From assembly GCA_016235025.1 (NCBI GenBank), contig JACRMV010000001.1, positions 682,001-746,000 on the forward strand: DNA of 64,000 nucleotides, read 5' to 3'. The notes beneath the pieces are model-generated. The model worked only from the letters and a program-made list of their open reading frames with translations. It was not told the origin of the DNA and did no database searches. Shown here one piece after another: positions 47,869 to 57,300 of the stretch. The position numbers were made by a program, and so were the translations under genes. The stretch is from Rhodocyclales bacterium (GTDB taxonomy: Bacteria > Pseudomonadota > Gammaproteobacteria > Burkholderiales > Rhodocyclaceae). The number at the start of each line of letters is the position of its first letter. Position 1 is the stretch's first letter.

Positions 47869-49155
47869 ATGCAACGCAAACTCATCGTCCTCGCCATCGC
47901 CGGGCTTTCGGGGACGGCCCTCGCCCAGTCCAACGTGAGCATTTATGGCACGCTTCACGGCAACTTCGACGTCATCAACATCAGTGGCGGCACCGGCGCC
48001 GCTGCGACCAATACGCCGAGTTTCAACCGTGTCACTTCGACCAGTTCCCTGCTCGGCTTCAAGGGTAAAGAAAAGCTGGACGCTGACCTTTCTGCTCTTT
48101 TCCAGTTTGAAGTGAGCATGAACCTGGATGCCGGGGAAGGAAATTCCCTGTTCGGCGCAGCACGCAACACCTTTGTCGGACTCGACAGCAGCAACTGGGG
48201 CAGGGTCCAGCTAGGGAACTTCGAAGGCCCGACACGCGCCTTTGAAAGCGCGATCGACATCAGCGTTAACGGCTACGGCCCCGGCACCAACGGCGGCATC
48301 GATTCCGCCCGTGCGGTGGTCGGCAAGATGGGCGGGCTGCTGGCCGGCAGCGCCGGGTCGATTGCCGTCCGGGAAAAGCCGAGCCCCACCCGTTCCGCCA
48401 GCAAGGCCTCGCCGTTCGACATCTATTACGCCAACGCCGTCTCCTGGACTTCACCAAAGTTTTCCGGCTTCCAGGCCGTCGCTCTGTATTCAGCGAACGA
48501 GAACAAGGATGAACTGGCTGCCACAAAAATCAACACCTCGCTCTACGATCTCGGCCTCTCCTACGACAATGGCCCTCTGCTGCTCAGCCTGACCAACGCC
48601 TCGATCCGGCTCAGGAACCAGGATGACGGTACATCCCCGATTCCCCCTGCAACTAAAACGTCCTCCCAACGCTGGGGCGACAACTTCCGCACCACGGAAA
48701 CCCGCCTGGGCGGACGCTACAAGTTTGCCGCCGCCAGCATTGGCTTCCTATGGACGCATAACCGCACCAAGGCCGACGCCAATACCCTGGCCGGCCGTGT
48801 TGCCGGCACCAACGGACTGGATCTGAAACAGACTGTCTGGGGCATCAACGGTACCTATAACGTCACCAGCAACGGCCGTCTTGTCGGCCAGTATTTCCAG
48901 GCGCGCGACATCACCGGCCGCCTGGGCGACGGCAGCAACTCGTTGTCCGACACCGGCGCGACCTTCTACACCTTTGGCTACGAACACAGCCTGTCGAAGC
49001 GCACCTTGCTGCGTGCCGTCTATGCGCGCGTGGAGAACGATTCGAATGCCGGCAGCTGGAATGGCGGCTACGACTTCGGCAATTCCGGCACCGGCTTTGC
49101 CGGCCCGGATCGCACGATTTCCGGTCTGCAGATGGGCCTGCGTCACACCTTCTGA
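47869..49155 (+). CDS. Gram-negative general porin (trimeric, Burkholderia/Neisseria type)
   Basis: A 428-residue outer-membrane beta-barrel. Signal peptide MQRKLIVLAIAGLSGTALAQ, then NVSIYGTLHGNFDVI, the usual start of porin_4 proteins; LLGFKGKEKLDADLSALFQFE and TFVGLDSSNWGRVQLGN are family hallmarks (shown separately), and the chain ends in Phe (RHTF) as needed for BAM recognition. Start ATG 47869 fits the signal peptide; an in-frame upstream ATG does not. It follows cysK by about 160 bases and probably has its own promoter. Confidence 0.95.
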   Translation: MQRKLIVLAIAGLSGTALAQSNVSIYGTLHGNFDVINISGGTGAAATNTPSFNRVTSTSSLLGFKGKEKLDADLSALFQFEVSMNLDAGEGNSLFGAARNTFVGLDSSNWGRVQLGNFEGPTRAFESAIDISVNGYGPGTNGGIDSARAVVGKMGGLLAGSAGSIAVREKPSPTRSASKASPFDIYYANAVSWTSPKFSGFQAVALYSANENKDELAATKINTSLYDLGLSYDNGPLLLSLTNASIRLRNQDDGTSPIPPATKTSSQRWGDNFRTTETRLGGRYKFAAASIGFLWTHNRTKADANTLAGRVAGTNGLDLKQTVWGINGTYNVTSNGRLVGQYFQARDITGRLGDGSNSLSDTGATFYTFGYEHSLSKRTLLRAVYARVENDSNAGSWNGGYDFGNSGTGFAGPDRTISGLQMGLRHTF

Positions 49156-49194
49156 CACAGTCCCCGGACATGGCCGGGCGGTTACAATCCGGCC

Positions 49195-50664
49195 ATGTCC
49201 ACTTCTTCCGTTCCCTTGCTGCGCAGCGTCGAGTTGCGCACATTTGAATCCAGCCATAGTCACGCCACGCCACCGCTGATGGAACGGGCCGGGCGTACGG
49301 CGGCTGATTTCGCCCTCCGTCTCGTTGGCGACAACCCCGCACCGCTACTGATTTTCGCCGGCCCTGGCAACAACGGCGGCGATGCCTTTGTACTCGCCCG
49401 GATACTGAATCAAGCCGGCCGCAGGGTACACATCGTCTTTCACGGCAATGCGGAGAAGCTGCCGCCCGATGCCCGCCGGGCGTATGAAATTTGCCGTAGC
49501 ACCAACGCCGAGTTTTTCACGGAGCCACCCGCAAGCCATTACAGCCTCGTCGTCGACGGCCTGTTCGGCATCGGCCTCGCCCGCCCGCTTGACGGTGTGT
49601 ATGCGGCATGGATTGAACGCATCAACCGCTTCGCCGGCCCGGTGCTGGCGCTCGATGTTCCCAGCGGGCTCGATGCCGACACCGGCCGCGTACTTGGTTG
49701 TGCGGTACGTGCCACGCATACGATCAGCTTCATCGCCGCCAAGCCGGGGCTGTACACGCTCGACGGCCCCGACCACTGCGGCGAGATTGTCATCGACGCG
49801 CTAGGCCTGCCGCTACCGGACTGCGCGGGCGCACTTCTTTCGCATGCCGACTTCGCCGAATTCCTCGTGCCGCGTCCGCGCAACAGCCATAAAGGCAGCT
49901 TCGGCTCACTCGCCGTGATTGGCGGCGCCTGCGGCATGACGGGAGCGGCATTGCTCGCCGGACGTGCGGCATTGAAGCTCGGCGCCGGACGCGTTTTTGT
50001 GGGCCTGCTGGAACCGCTCGCGGTCGATTTCCTGCAACCCGAACTGATGCTACGCACGCCCCAGGAAGCACTGGAACACGCCAGCGCTGCCGTGATGGGC
50101 CCCGGCCTGGGACAGTCCGCCGCCGCGCTGGAACTGCTGCACCGTCTGGCCAGCGCCGAGTTTCCCGTGTTGTTCGATGCCGATGCGCTCAACCTCCTCG
50201 CCGCGCATCCGGTACTGGCACACCGCGTGGCCCGCCGTGCAGCGCCAACCCTGCTCACCCCGCACCCCGCCGAAGCGGCACGCCTGCTGGCGACGACAGT
50301 CGACAAAGTTCAAGCCGACCGCCTCGCCGCCGCCCTGAATCTTGCACAACGCTTTCATGCCCATGTCGCGCTGAAAGGATGCGGCACGCTGCTCGCGTAT
50401 CCCGACGGCCGCTGGCGTATCAACACCACCGGCAATCCGGGGCTGGCCTCCGCCGGCACCGGCGATGTGCTCGCCGGCATGACGGGCGCCCTGCTGGCCC
50501 AGGGCTGGCCGGCGCATGCCGCGCTCGCCTGCGCCGTGCATCTGCATGGCGCCGCCGCCGATGCGCAGATCGCTGCGGGCCGCGGCCCGGTTGGCCTGGT
50601 CGCCGGCGAATTGATCGATCCGGCACGGAAACTGTTCAACCGCTGGATTGCCGCGCGTGCCTGA
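49195..50664 (+). CDS. nnr: Bifunctional NAD(P)HX epimerase / ADP-dependent NAD(P)HX dehydratase
   Basis: A 489-residue metabolite-repair enzyme restoring NAD(P)H from hydrated forms. The N-terminal YjeF_N domain (1-215) has AGPGNNGGDAFVLARIL and DVPSGLDADTGRV; the C-terminal dehydratase domain (225-489) has SLAVIGGACGMTGAALLAG, LLTPHPAEAARL and NTTGNPGLASAGTGDVLAGM with the ADP-binding region. Both domains are complete. Its end overlaps the next start by eight bases. Confidence 0.93.
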   Translation: MSTSSVPLLRSVELRTFESSHSHATPPLMERAGRTAADFALRLVGDNPAPLLIFAGPGNNGGDAFVLARILNQAGRRVHIVFHGNAEKLPPDARRAYEICRSTNAEFFTEPPASHYSLVVDGLFGIGLARPLDGVYAAWIERINRFAGPVLALDVPSGLDADTGRVLGCAVRATHTISFIAAKPGLYTLDGPDHCGEIVIDALGLPLPDCAGALLSHADFAEFLVPRPRNSHKGSFGSLAVIGGACGMTGAALLAGRAALKLGAGRVFVGLLEPLAVDFLQPELMLRTPQEALEHASAAVMGPGLGQSAAALELLHRLASAEFPVLFDADALNLLAAHPVLAHRVARRAAPTLLTPHPAEAARLLATTVDKVQADRLAAALNLAQRFHAHVALKGCGTLLAYPDGRWRINTTGNPGLASAGTGDVLAGMTGALLAQGWPAHAALACAVHLHGAAADAQIAAGRGPVGLVAGELIDPARKLFNRWIAARA

Positions 50665-51553
50665 ACCGCGTCCTCTCACCGGTATCCTGCTGATGCTGGG
50701 TGCTGTATTCTGCTTCGCCGCACTCGATGCCACATCGAAACACATGGCGCAGACCTTCCCGGTGCCAATGCTGGTATGGGCGCGTTACAGCGTGCACTTT
50801 CTGCTGATGCTGGCTTTCCTCGCACCTTCAATGCGCCTCAAACTCATCGCCACGGCGCATCCCCGGATGCAAATCACCCGTGGCCTGACCCTGGTCGCCA
50901 CTTCATTGTTCGGTATGGCCGGCTTCGCCATCCTGCCGCTGGCCGAAGCCACAGCCTTTCTTTTTGTCGCACCGCTGATTGTCGTCATCCTGGCGCGTTT
51001 CCTGTTGCACGAAAACATCACTGCGGGCCGCTGGCTGGCCGTCGCCGCAGGCTTTGCTGGCGCCCTGCTGATTGCCCGGCCGGGCGGTGCGCTCTCGTTC
51101 ACAGGCGTTATCTTCATGGCGCTGGCCGCGATTTGTTATGCCTTCTACCAGGTACAGACGCGACGCCTGTCGGCCACTGAAAACACACTCACGATGTTGT
51201 TTTACACGGCGCTGATCGGCACCTTGAGCATGACGTTGGCAACGCCATTTTACTGGGGTGGGCCGCTGCCTGACATGGTGCAAACGCTGCAAATCATTTC
51301 GATGGGAATTTTCGGCGGTGTCGGCCATCTGCTGCTGACACGCGCCTTTCGCCACGCGCCGGCGTCCCTGCTCTCGCCCATTACCTATGCCCAGATCATC
51401 TGGGCAACGTTATTCGGCTGGATGTTCTACGGCCACCTGCCAGATGCTCTGTCGAGCATTGGCATCGGCGTGATTGCCGGCAGCAGCCTGTTCATCGCGT
51501 TGTCCGAGCGTATCAGGAAGCCCTCGCCGCCGGATACGGAGATAGCATATTGA
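50657..51553 (+). CDS. EamA/DMT-family membrane transporter
   Basis: A 298-residue protein with about ten membrane helices in two EamA repeats (GILLMLGAVFCFAALDATSK at the start; GVIFMALAAICYAFYQVQTRR at the repeat boundary). It is of the drug/metabolite transporter superfamily, often exporting amino acids or other small molecules; substrate unknown. A GTG at 50657 is chosen as start over an upstream TTG at 50648. Its 3' end overlaps the convergent glutamate-synthase-like gene by 41 bases. Confidence 0.88.
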   Translation: MPEPRPLTGILLMLGAVFCFAALDATSKHMAQTFPVPMLVWARYSVHFLLMLAFLAPSMRLKLIATAHPRMQITRGLTLVATSLFGMAGFAILPLAEATAFLFVAPLIVVILARFLLHENITAGRWLAVAAGFAGALLIARPGGALSFTGVIFMALAAICYAFYQVQTRRLSATENTLTMLFYTALIGTLSMTLATPFYWGGPLPDMVQTLQIISMGIFGGVGHLLLTRAFRHAPASLLSPITYAQIIWATLFGWMFYGHLPDALSSIGIGVIAGSSLFIALSERIRKPSPPDTEIAY

Positions 51554-52991
51554 GCGCCGTGCTGCGACCATCGGCGCCGACAATCCGCACATGCTCGCGG
51601 CGAAACTCGCGCGCATGGCGCAGGCCGCAACTGTGCGCGATCATGTCGATTTCACTGTTCATGTTGAGACAATAATTCGCCACGCGTTCGAATTTCTCCT
51701 CCACCACCAGGCCGCGTTGCAGCTTGGCATCGTGCGTCGTCACTCCCGTCGGGCAGGTGTTGGTATGGCAACGCAAGGCCTGGATGCAGCCCAGGGAGAA
51801 CATGAAACCGCGCGCCGTATTGACGAAATCGGCGCCACAGGCAAGCGCCCAGGCTGCCCGTGCCGAAGTCACCAGTTGCCCGGCTGCGATCACCTTCACC
51901 CGCTCTTTCATATTCGCCTCGATCAGCATATCGACCACACGCGGCAGGGCCTCGTCGATTGCCAGTCCCATGTGATCGGCCAGCGCTTGCGGCGCCGCTC
52001 CCGACCCGCCCTCGCCGCCATCCACGGCGATGAAATCCGGCGCAGCATCAAAGCCCCGCCGGACCACGGCATCGGTCAATAACTGCATGAATTGCCAACC
52101 GCCGATAGCGGTCTTGATGCCCACCGGCTTGCCAGTAATGTCCCGCACACGCAGGATCATGTCGAGCAATTCATCGATATTCGAGATATCCAGGTGACGA
52201 TTTGGCGAGAGCGAATCCTGACCAACCGGAATCCCGCGAATCTGCGCAATCTCGGCGGTCACCTTGCCGCCCAGAAGCACCCCGCCCTTGCCGGGCTTTG
52301 CTCCCTGCGAAAGCTTGATTTCAAAAGCGCGCACCTGTTCATGCGCCGCCACCTCACGCAATTTTTCGGGAGAAAGCCTGCCGTCGGCATCGCGCACACC
52401 GTATTTTGCCGTGCCGATCTGCATGATGACATCGCAACCACCTTCGAGATGGTGGGGCGAAAGCCCACCCTCGCCGGTATCCATCCAGCATCCCGCCTTG
52501 GCCGCCCCGAGCGACAGGGCGCGCACCGCCGGCATGGACAGGGCGCCGAAACTCATGCCGCTGATATTGACCAGCGAGCGGGCGATGAATGGCCGCTCGC
52601 ACCAGTCTTCGCCGATCGCCAGCGGCGGCGTTGGCAAACGTTCGGTTTCCAGAACGGCAAACGGGGCATTGACGAAAATCAGCGCGCCGGGTTCGTGCAG
52701 GTTATAAGTTGAACCAAAACCCAGCACGCCGCCCTCGTTCTTCGCCATGCGATAAACCCAGGCACGGGTAGCGCGATTGAATGGCCGCTCCTCGCGATCC
52801 CCAAGAAAGAAATACTGGCGGAAATATTCGCCCAATTGTTCAAAAAAATAGCGCAGATGGCCAACCAATGGGAAGTTGCGCAAAATCGTATGTTTTTTCT
52901 GCGTGATATCCCTGAGATAAAAATAGATTCCCACGACAGCCAGCGCAAGGGCCAGCAGCACACCCAGACTTATCGAGAACACACTTATCAT
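51513..52991 (-). CDS. Glutamate synthase large-subunit-like FMN protein with N-terminal membrane helix
   Basis: A 492-residue protein of the GltB FMN-binding domain family standing alone (the GltS-like or archaeal-type domain). An N-terminal helix (ISLGVLLALALAVVGIYFYL) anchors it. The barrel contains ARSLVNISGMSFGALSM, GEGGLSPHHLEGG, QGAKPGKGGVLLGGKV, AVDGGEGGSGAAPQALADH and ARGFMFSLGCIQALRCHTNTCPTGVTT, the last with the Cys residues that bind an iron-sulfur cluster. No glutaminase domain is present, so ammonia-independent glutamate synthesis is not shown; function uncertain. Confidence 0.87.
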   Translation of the reverse strand: MISVFSISLGVLLALALAVVGIYFYLRDITQKKHTILRNFPLVGHLRYFFEQLGEYFRQYFFLGDREERPFNRATRAWVYRMAKNEGGVLGFGSTYNLHEPGALIFVNAPFAVLETERLPTPPLAIGEDWCERPFIARSLVNISGMSFGALSMPAVRALSLGAAKAGCWMDTGEGGLSPHHLEGGCDVIMQIGTAKYGVRDADGRLSPEKLREVAAHEQVRAFEIKLSQGAKPGKGGVLLGGKVTAEIAQIRGIPVGQDSLSPNRHLDISNIDELLDMILRVRDITGKPVGIKTAIGGWQFMQLLTDAVVRRGFDAAPDFIAVDGGEGGSGAAPQALADHMGLAIDEALPRVVDMLIEANMKERVKVIAAGQLVTSARAAWALACGADFVNTARGFMFSLGCIQALRCHTNTCPTGVTTHDAKLQRGLVVEEKFERVANYCLNMNSEIDMIAHSCGLRHAREFRREHVRIVGADGRSTALNMLSPYPAARAS

Positions 52992-53052
52992 TTTCGCTTC
53001 CCCTCGCTGCTAGAATCAACTCAACCTGAATTTTTATGAGTACCAACATATC

Positions 53053-53901
53053 ATGGAAGATACACTCCGGCTTGCCAGTGAAATTGAACGCAACGTCCTG
53101 CTCGCCCTGACCGAAGATATTGGCAGCGGCGACCTGACCGCACTCCTGACGCCCGCCGGACGTCGTTCACAAGGCACCGTCATCAGTCGCGAAGAAGCCG
53201 TGCTGGCAGGCACATCCTGGTTCGATGCCTGCTTCCGTCATCTCGACCCGATGGCGACGATCCACTGGCAGGCGAGCGATGGCGAACGCATCGCCGCCGG
53301 GCAGATGCTGTGCACCATCATGGCTGACACTCGCGCCTTGCTCACCGCCGAACGCGCTGCACTGAATTTCCTGCAACTGCTTTCCGCCACCGCCACCGCC
53401 ACCCGCCGTTATGTCGATGCCGTCGCCGGCACCCGGGCGCATATCGTTGACACCCGCAAAACCCTGCCCGGCCTGCGCCTGGCGCAGAAATACGCCGTCA
53501 CCTGCGGTGGCGGCACCAACCACCGTTTCGGTCTGTATGACGGTATCCTGATCAAGGAAAACCACATCATGGCCGCCGGCAGCATCACGACCGCGCTGCA
53601 GAACGCGCGCCGCATCACCAGCGCCGACTTTTTCATCCAGGTCGAGGTCGAGACGCTCGACCAGCTCGAAGAAGCACTGGCTGCCGGCGCAAAACTGATT
53701 CTGCTCGACAACATGAACCTCAACCAGCTGCATGAAGCCGTGCTGCGCACTGCCGGGCGGGCCCAACTCGAAGCCTCGGGCGGCGTGGATCTGGAATCCG
53801 TACGCGCCATCGCCGAAACCGGTGTCGACCGCATCTCAATCGGCGCCCTGACCAAGAATATCCGTGCCATCGACCTTTCACTACGGCACAGCGAAGGTTG
53901 A
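53053..53901 (+). CDS. nadC: Quinolinate phosphoribosyltransferase (decarboxylating)
   Basis: A 282-residue enzyme of NAD synthesis that converts quinolinate and PRPP to nicotinate mononucleotide. Signatures: LTEDIGSGDLTALL near the N-terminus, ERAALNFLQLLSATAT, VDTRKTLPGLRLAQKYAV, NHRFGLYDGILIKENHI and EASGGVDLESVRAIAETGVD. Length is typical. It diverges from the glutamate-synthase-like gene. A copy of the dispersed motif lies in frame near the middle (ITSADFFIQ). Confidence 0.96.
   Translation: MEDTLRLASEIERNVLLALTEDIGSGDLTALLTPAGRRSQGTVISREEAVLAGTSWFDACFRHLDPMATIHWQASDGERIAAGQMLCTIMADTRALLTAERAALNFLQLLSATATATRRYVDAVAGTRAHIVDTRKTLPGLRLAQKYAVTCGGGTNHRFGLYDGILIKENHIMAAGSITTALQNARRITSADFFIQVEVETLDQLEEALAAGAKLILLDNMNLNQLHEAVLRTAGRAQLEASGGVDLESVRAIAETGVDRISIGALTKNIRAIDLSLRHSEG
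53607..53633 (+). repeat. Dispersed motif copy 11, inside nadC
   Basis: Core at 53622-53632 with flank GCGCCGCATCACCAG, on the coding strand. Confidence 0.6.
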
Positions 53902-53948
53902 TTCTGCTAGAATCCGCGCCCTGCTGAAGAAGCAGCCATCATTGCCGC

Positions 53949-54039
53949 GGAGAGGTGGATGAGCGGTTTAAGTCGCACGCCTGGAAAGCGTGTTTAGGAT
54001 AATATCCTAACGAGGGTTCGAATCCCTCCCTCTCCGCCA
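53949..54039 (+). tRNA. tRNA-Ser (anticodon GGA)
   Basis: A 91-base class II tRNA: acceptor GGAGAGG/CCTCTCC, anticodon stem CACGC/GCGTG with loop CTGGAAA, long variable arm, T-loop GGTTCGAATCC and encoded CCA. TAGAAT at 53908-53913 with a GC-rich discriminator is a likely -10 box. The accessory region begins just after it. Confidence 0.97.
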
Positions 54040-54103
54040 AATATCTTGATTATTAAGGATTTTTGGCAAAATCATCCACGAGGTGGCAGACCGTAGCAGA
54101 AGC

Positions 54104-54131
54104 AAAAAAGCCGACGAAAGTCGGTTTTTTT
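54104..54131 (+). terminator. Terminator of tRNA-Ser
   Basis: CCGAC-GAAA-GTCGG stem with A-run on the left and T7 on the right, 65 bases after the tRNA. Confidence 0.9.
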
Positions 54132-54322
54132 ATTTTCTACTGCCCCGAAAAAGCCCCGAATGTCCCTGAGCGGACCTGGCTGTTTGCCTCGAATCTGCCC
54201 CGAGTAATTAACGAGTGACAGGGGTGAGGAATCCGGGAGCGACCCCGTCAGTTGCCCTTTCTGCACTCTTTCGCAGGAACGCATCGTCCTGCGTAACGAG
54301 CATGCTGGTGTTAACGCCCAGT

Positions 54323-54346
54323 AAAAAGTCGGCGCTGGCTGGACGG
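54323..54346 (-). repeat. Dispersed motif copy 12, left of the helicase fusion gene
   Basis: Minus-strand core at 54324-54334 with flank CCGTCCAGCCAG; it faces copy 14 on the other side of the gene in inverted orientation. Confidence 0.7.
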
Positions 54347-54375
54347 TGCCAAGCCGCAAAGGGTATCCTGGTGCC

Positions 54376-57300
54376 GTGACAAACAAGGCGACTCAAGACA
54401 CCCTCGACTACTACCAGCATCATGCTGCCGAGTTTTTCGCAGCAACGGTATCGGTCGTCATGCACGAACTGCACGAGCGGTTCCTGGATAAATTGCCGGC
54501 TGGCAGTCATATCCTTGATGCTGGCTGTGGTTCGGGGCGGGATGCAAAGGCGTTCGTCAGTCTTGGGTACCGCGTAACCGCCTTTGATGCTGCGCCGAAG
54601 CTGGCAAGCCTAGCGAGCGAACACCTTGGTCAACCGGTTCAGGTGCGCACATTTCGCGACGTCGAAGAAATCGCCTGTTACGACGGCATATGGGCCTGCG
54701 CCAGCCTTTTGCATTTACCGGCAAGTGAACTACCAGACGCTATCGCGCGCCTGTGGGCAGCATTGAAGCCAGGCGGTTGTTTTTACTTCAGCTTCAAACA
54801 TGGATTGGGCGAGCGTCAGCATAACGGCCGCCATTTCACCGATGCCGAGGAAGCAAGCATTGCGAGTTGGCTAAATGGATTTGCCGATTTATCCCATCGC
54901 GACATTTGGATCACCAAGGACCAGCGCCCTGATCGGGACGAAACCTGGATCAATGTCCTGGCATACAAAGCCCCGACACCTGCCGAAAAACTGGTGACAG
55001 GAGGCGACAACCCATTTCTGCCCCATTTATGCGCGGCAATAAGGCAGGCAGATGAAATCGACATTGCCGTTGCCTTCACCAAGGTCACAGGCCTACGCTT
55101 GCTGTTGCCCGACCTGCACGATGCGTTATCGTCCAACGAACGCCGCAGCCAGCTGCCACGGATCCGTTTTCTAACCAGCGATTACCTGGACGTGACCGAT
55201 CCGGAAGCACTGCGACTCTTGATGCTATTGCAGACCCAGGGCGCGCAGGTGCGGGTTTTTCAGGCAGAGAAAGGCAGTTTCCATCTCAAGGCTTATCTCT
55301 TCGCGCACTTCGGCGAAAACGGTCACCTTTCCGGTGCGGCGTTTATCGGCTCAAGCAACATCAGTCGCCAGGCCCTGCAAGACGGCTTGGAATGGAATTA
55401 CCGCGTCAGCTATCCAGGCGATCCCGGCTTCATCGAGACACGCAACCGATTCGATGAACTGTTCCGTCACCCTCGAACGCAGCCTCTTGACGACACGTGG
55501 ATCGACCGCTACGAAGCACGTCGCAAGCCGCCCCTGCAAGCCATCGCGCCCGGCAGCAGCGAAAAGGAAGCGCCGCCGATTCCAACCGTGGTGCAGATCG
55601 CGGCCCTGGAAGCATTGAACGCGACACGCCAGAACGGTTACCGGCGTGGCCTAGTGGTGCTCGCCACCGGTTTGGGGAAAACTTGGCTGGCTGCCTTCGA
55701 TACCGAGCAGGCAGGCGCTCGCCGGGTATTGTTCATCGCCCACCGCGAAGAAATCCTCAACCAAGCTGCCGAGACATTTCTGCGGATTCGCCCAACCGCC
55801 CGGGTGGGATTTTTCATGGGGCAAGTGCGCGACATCGAGGTCGATGTTCTGTGTGCTTCGGTGCAGACCTTGAGTCGCACCGCCCATCTGGAACGCTTTG
55901 TCCCTCAGCATTTTGATTACATCGTGATCGACGAGTTTCACCATGCATCGGCGGCCACTTATCGGCGCATCATCAACCACTTTGCGCCCCGCTTCATGCT
56001 CGGGTTGACCGCCACACCGGATCGCACCGACCAATCCGACATCCTGACCTTGTGCGACGAGAATCTGGTGTACTCCCACGACCTGGTCGCCGGTATCAAT
56101 GCCGACCTGCTGGCCCCGTTTCACTACTTTGGCATCTTCGATAGCGAAGTCGATTATCGGGTGATTCCGTGGCGCAACGGCCGTTTCGACCCAGAAGTCT
56201 TATCTAACAAGCTGGCGACGCTGGGCCGCGCGCGCCATGCGCTGAGGCAATGGCGACAACATGGCCAGCAGCGCACCCTCGCGTTTTGTGTCTCGATTCG
56301 TCACGCCGAGTTCATGGCGGAACAGTTTGTAAAAGTCGGCGTTGCGGCAGCGGCAGTTTATGCCGGATCGACACTGAGTCGAGGCGAAGCGCTTTCCCGG
56401 CTCACCGAGAATCACCTTGCCGTGATCTTTTCGGTCGACCTGTTCAACGAGGGAGTGGATTTGCCGGAAATTGACACGGTGATGATGCTGCGTCCGACAG
56501 AATCGAAGATCCTTTTCCTGCAACAACTCGGGCGAGGCCTGCGTCGTGCGGATGGTAAGAACAAACTGGTGGTGCTCGACTTCGTCGGCAACCATCATAG
56601 TTTTCTGCACAAGCCGCAAGCCCTGTTCAGTATCGGTGCCAACTTCAAGGCCTTGGCGCGATTTGCCAAAGACCTGGAACAGGGCAAGTTGCAACTGCCG
56701 AAAGGCTGCTACGTCAATTTCGACCTGCAGTTGATTGATTTCCTCAAGTCGCTGGACAGCGAAGGTGCCAGCAAGGAGTACGAAGCCCTCAAGCAGACTT
56801 TCGGCCGCCGTCCTACGCTGGCCGAGTTTTATCGCGCAGGGGCGAGCATTCCGGCAATGCGGCGGCAGTTCGTTACCTGGTTCGGGTTGGTGCGGGAAAT
56901 GGGCGATATCGCAGCAGCAGAAGCCGCAGCGATAGATCGTCACGCGCTGTTTTTGAAGATGCTCGAAGTCACGGCGATGACCAAGAGTTTCAAAATGGTG
57001 CTACTCGAAGCGCTGCTGGAAATCGACGGCTGGCGGAACCCGGCTACGTTGCAGGAGATTGCCGAGCGCTCATGGCAGGTCATGCAGCGGCGGCGCACCT
57101 TGCTGGCCGATTTACCGCCGGAACTACGCCAGGCGTCGTCCGGAACCAGTCAGGAATGGTTGGCGTACTGGCGGAGAAATCCGATCAATGCCTGGGTTGG
57201 TGGCAATCTGGCAGCCGGGGAACAGCGCGATTTCAAACTCGAAAACGAACGCATGATCCCTGGATTCGCTGTATTGGCAGCAGACTATCCAGCGTTCGAA

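Larger units (their letters stand above)
54040..54375. other. Leader of the accessory region, no gene supported
   Basis: After the tRNA terminator there is low-complexity and repeat-like sequence with several CCCCGA words, then dispersed motif copy 12. A 104-codon minus-strand frame spans the terminator and has no recognisable domain. Confidence 0.5.

Noticed and set aside
54072-54386. 104-codon minus-strand frame next to tRNA-Ser
   Set aside because: It runs through the tRNA terminator and a dispersed motif copy and shows no domain or ribosome site.
54400-54980. N-terminal domain of the fusion protein as a DNA methylase of a restriction-modification system
   Set aside because: It has the small-molecule methyltransferase motif I but no NPPY, DPPY or cytosine-methylase PC motif.
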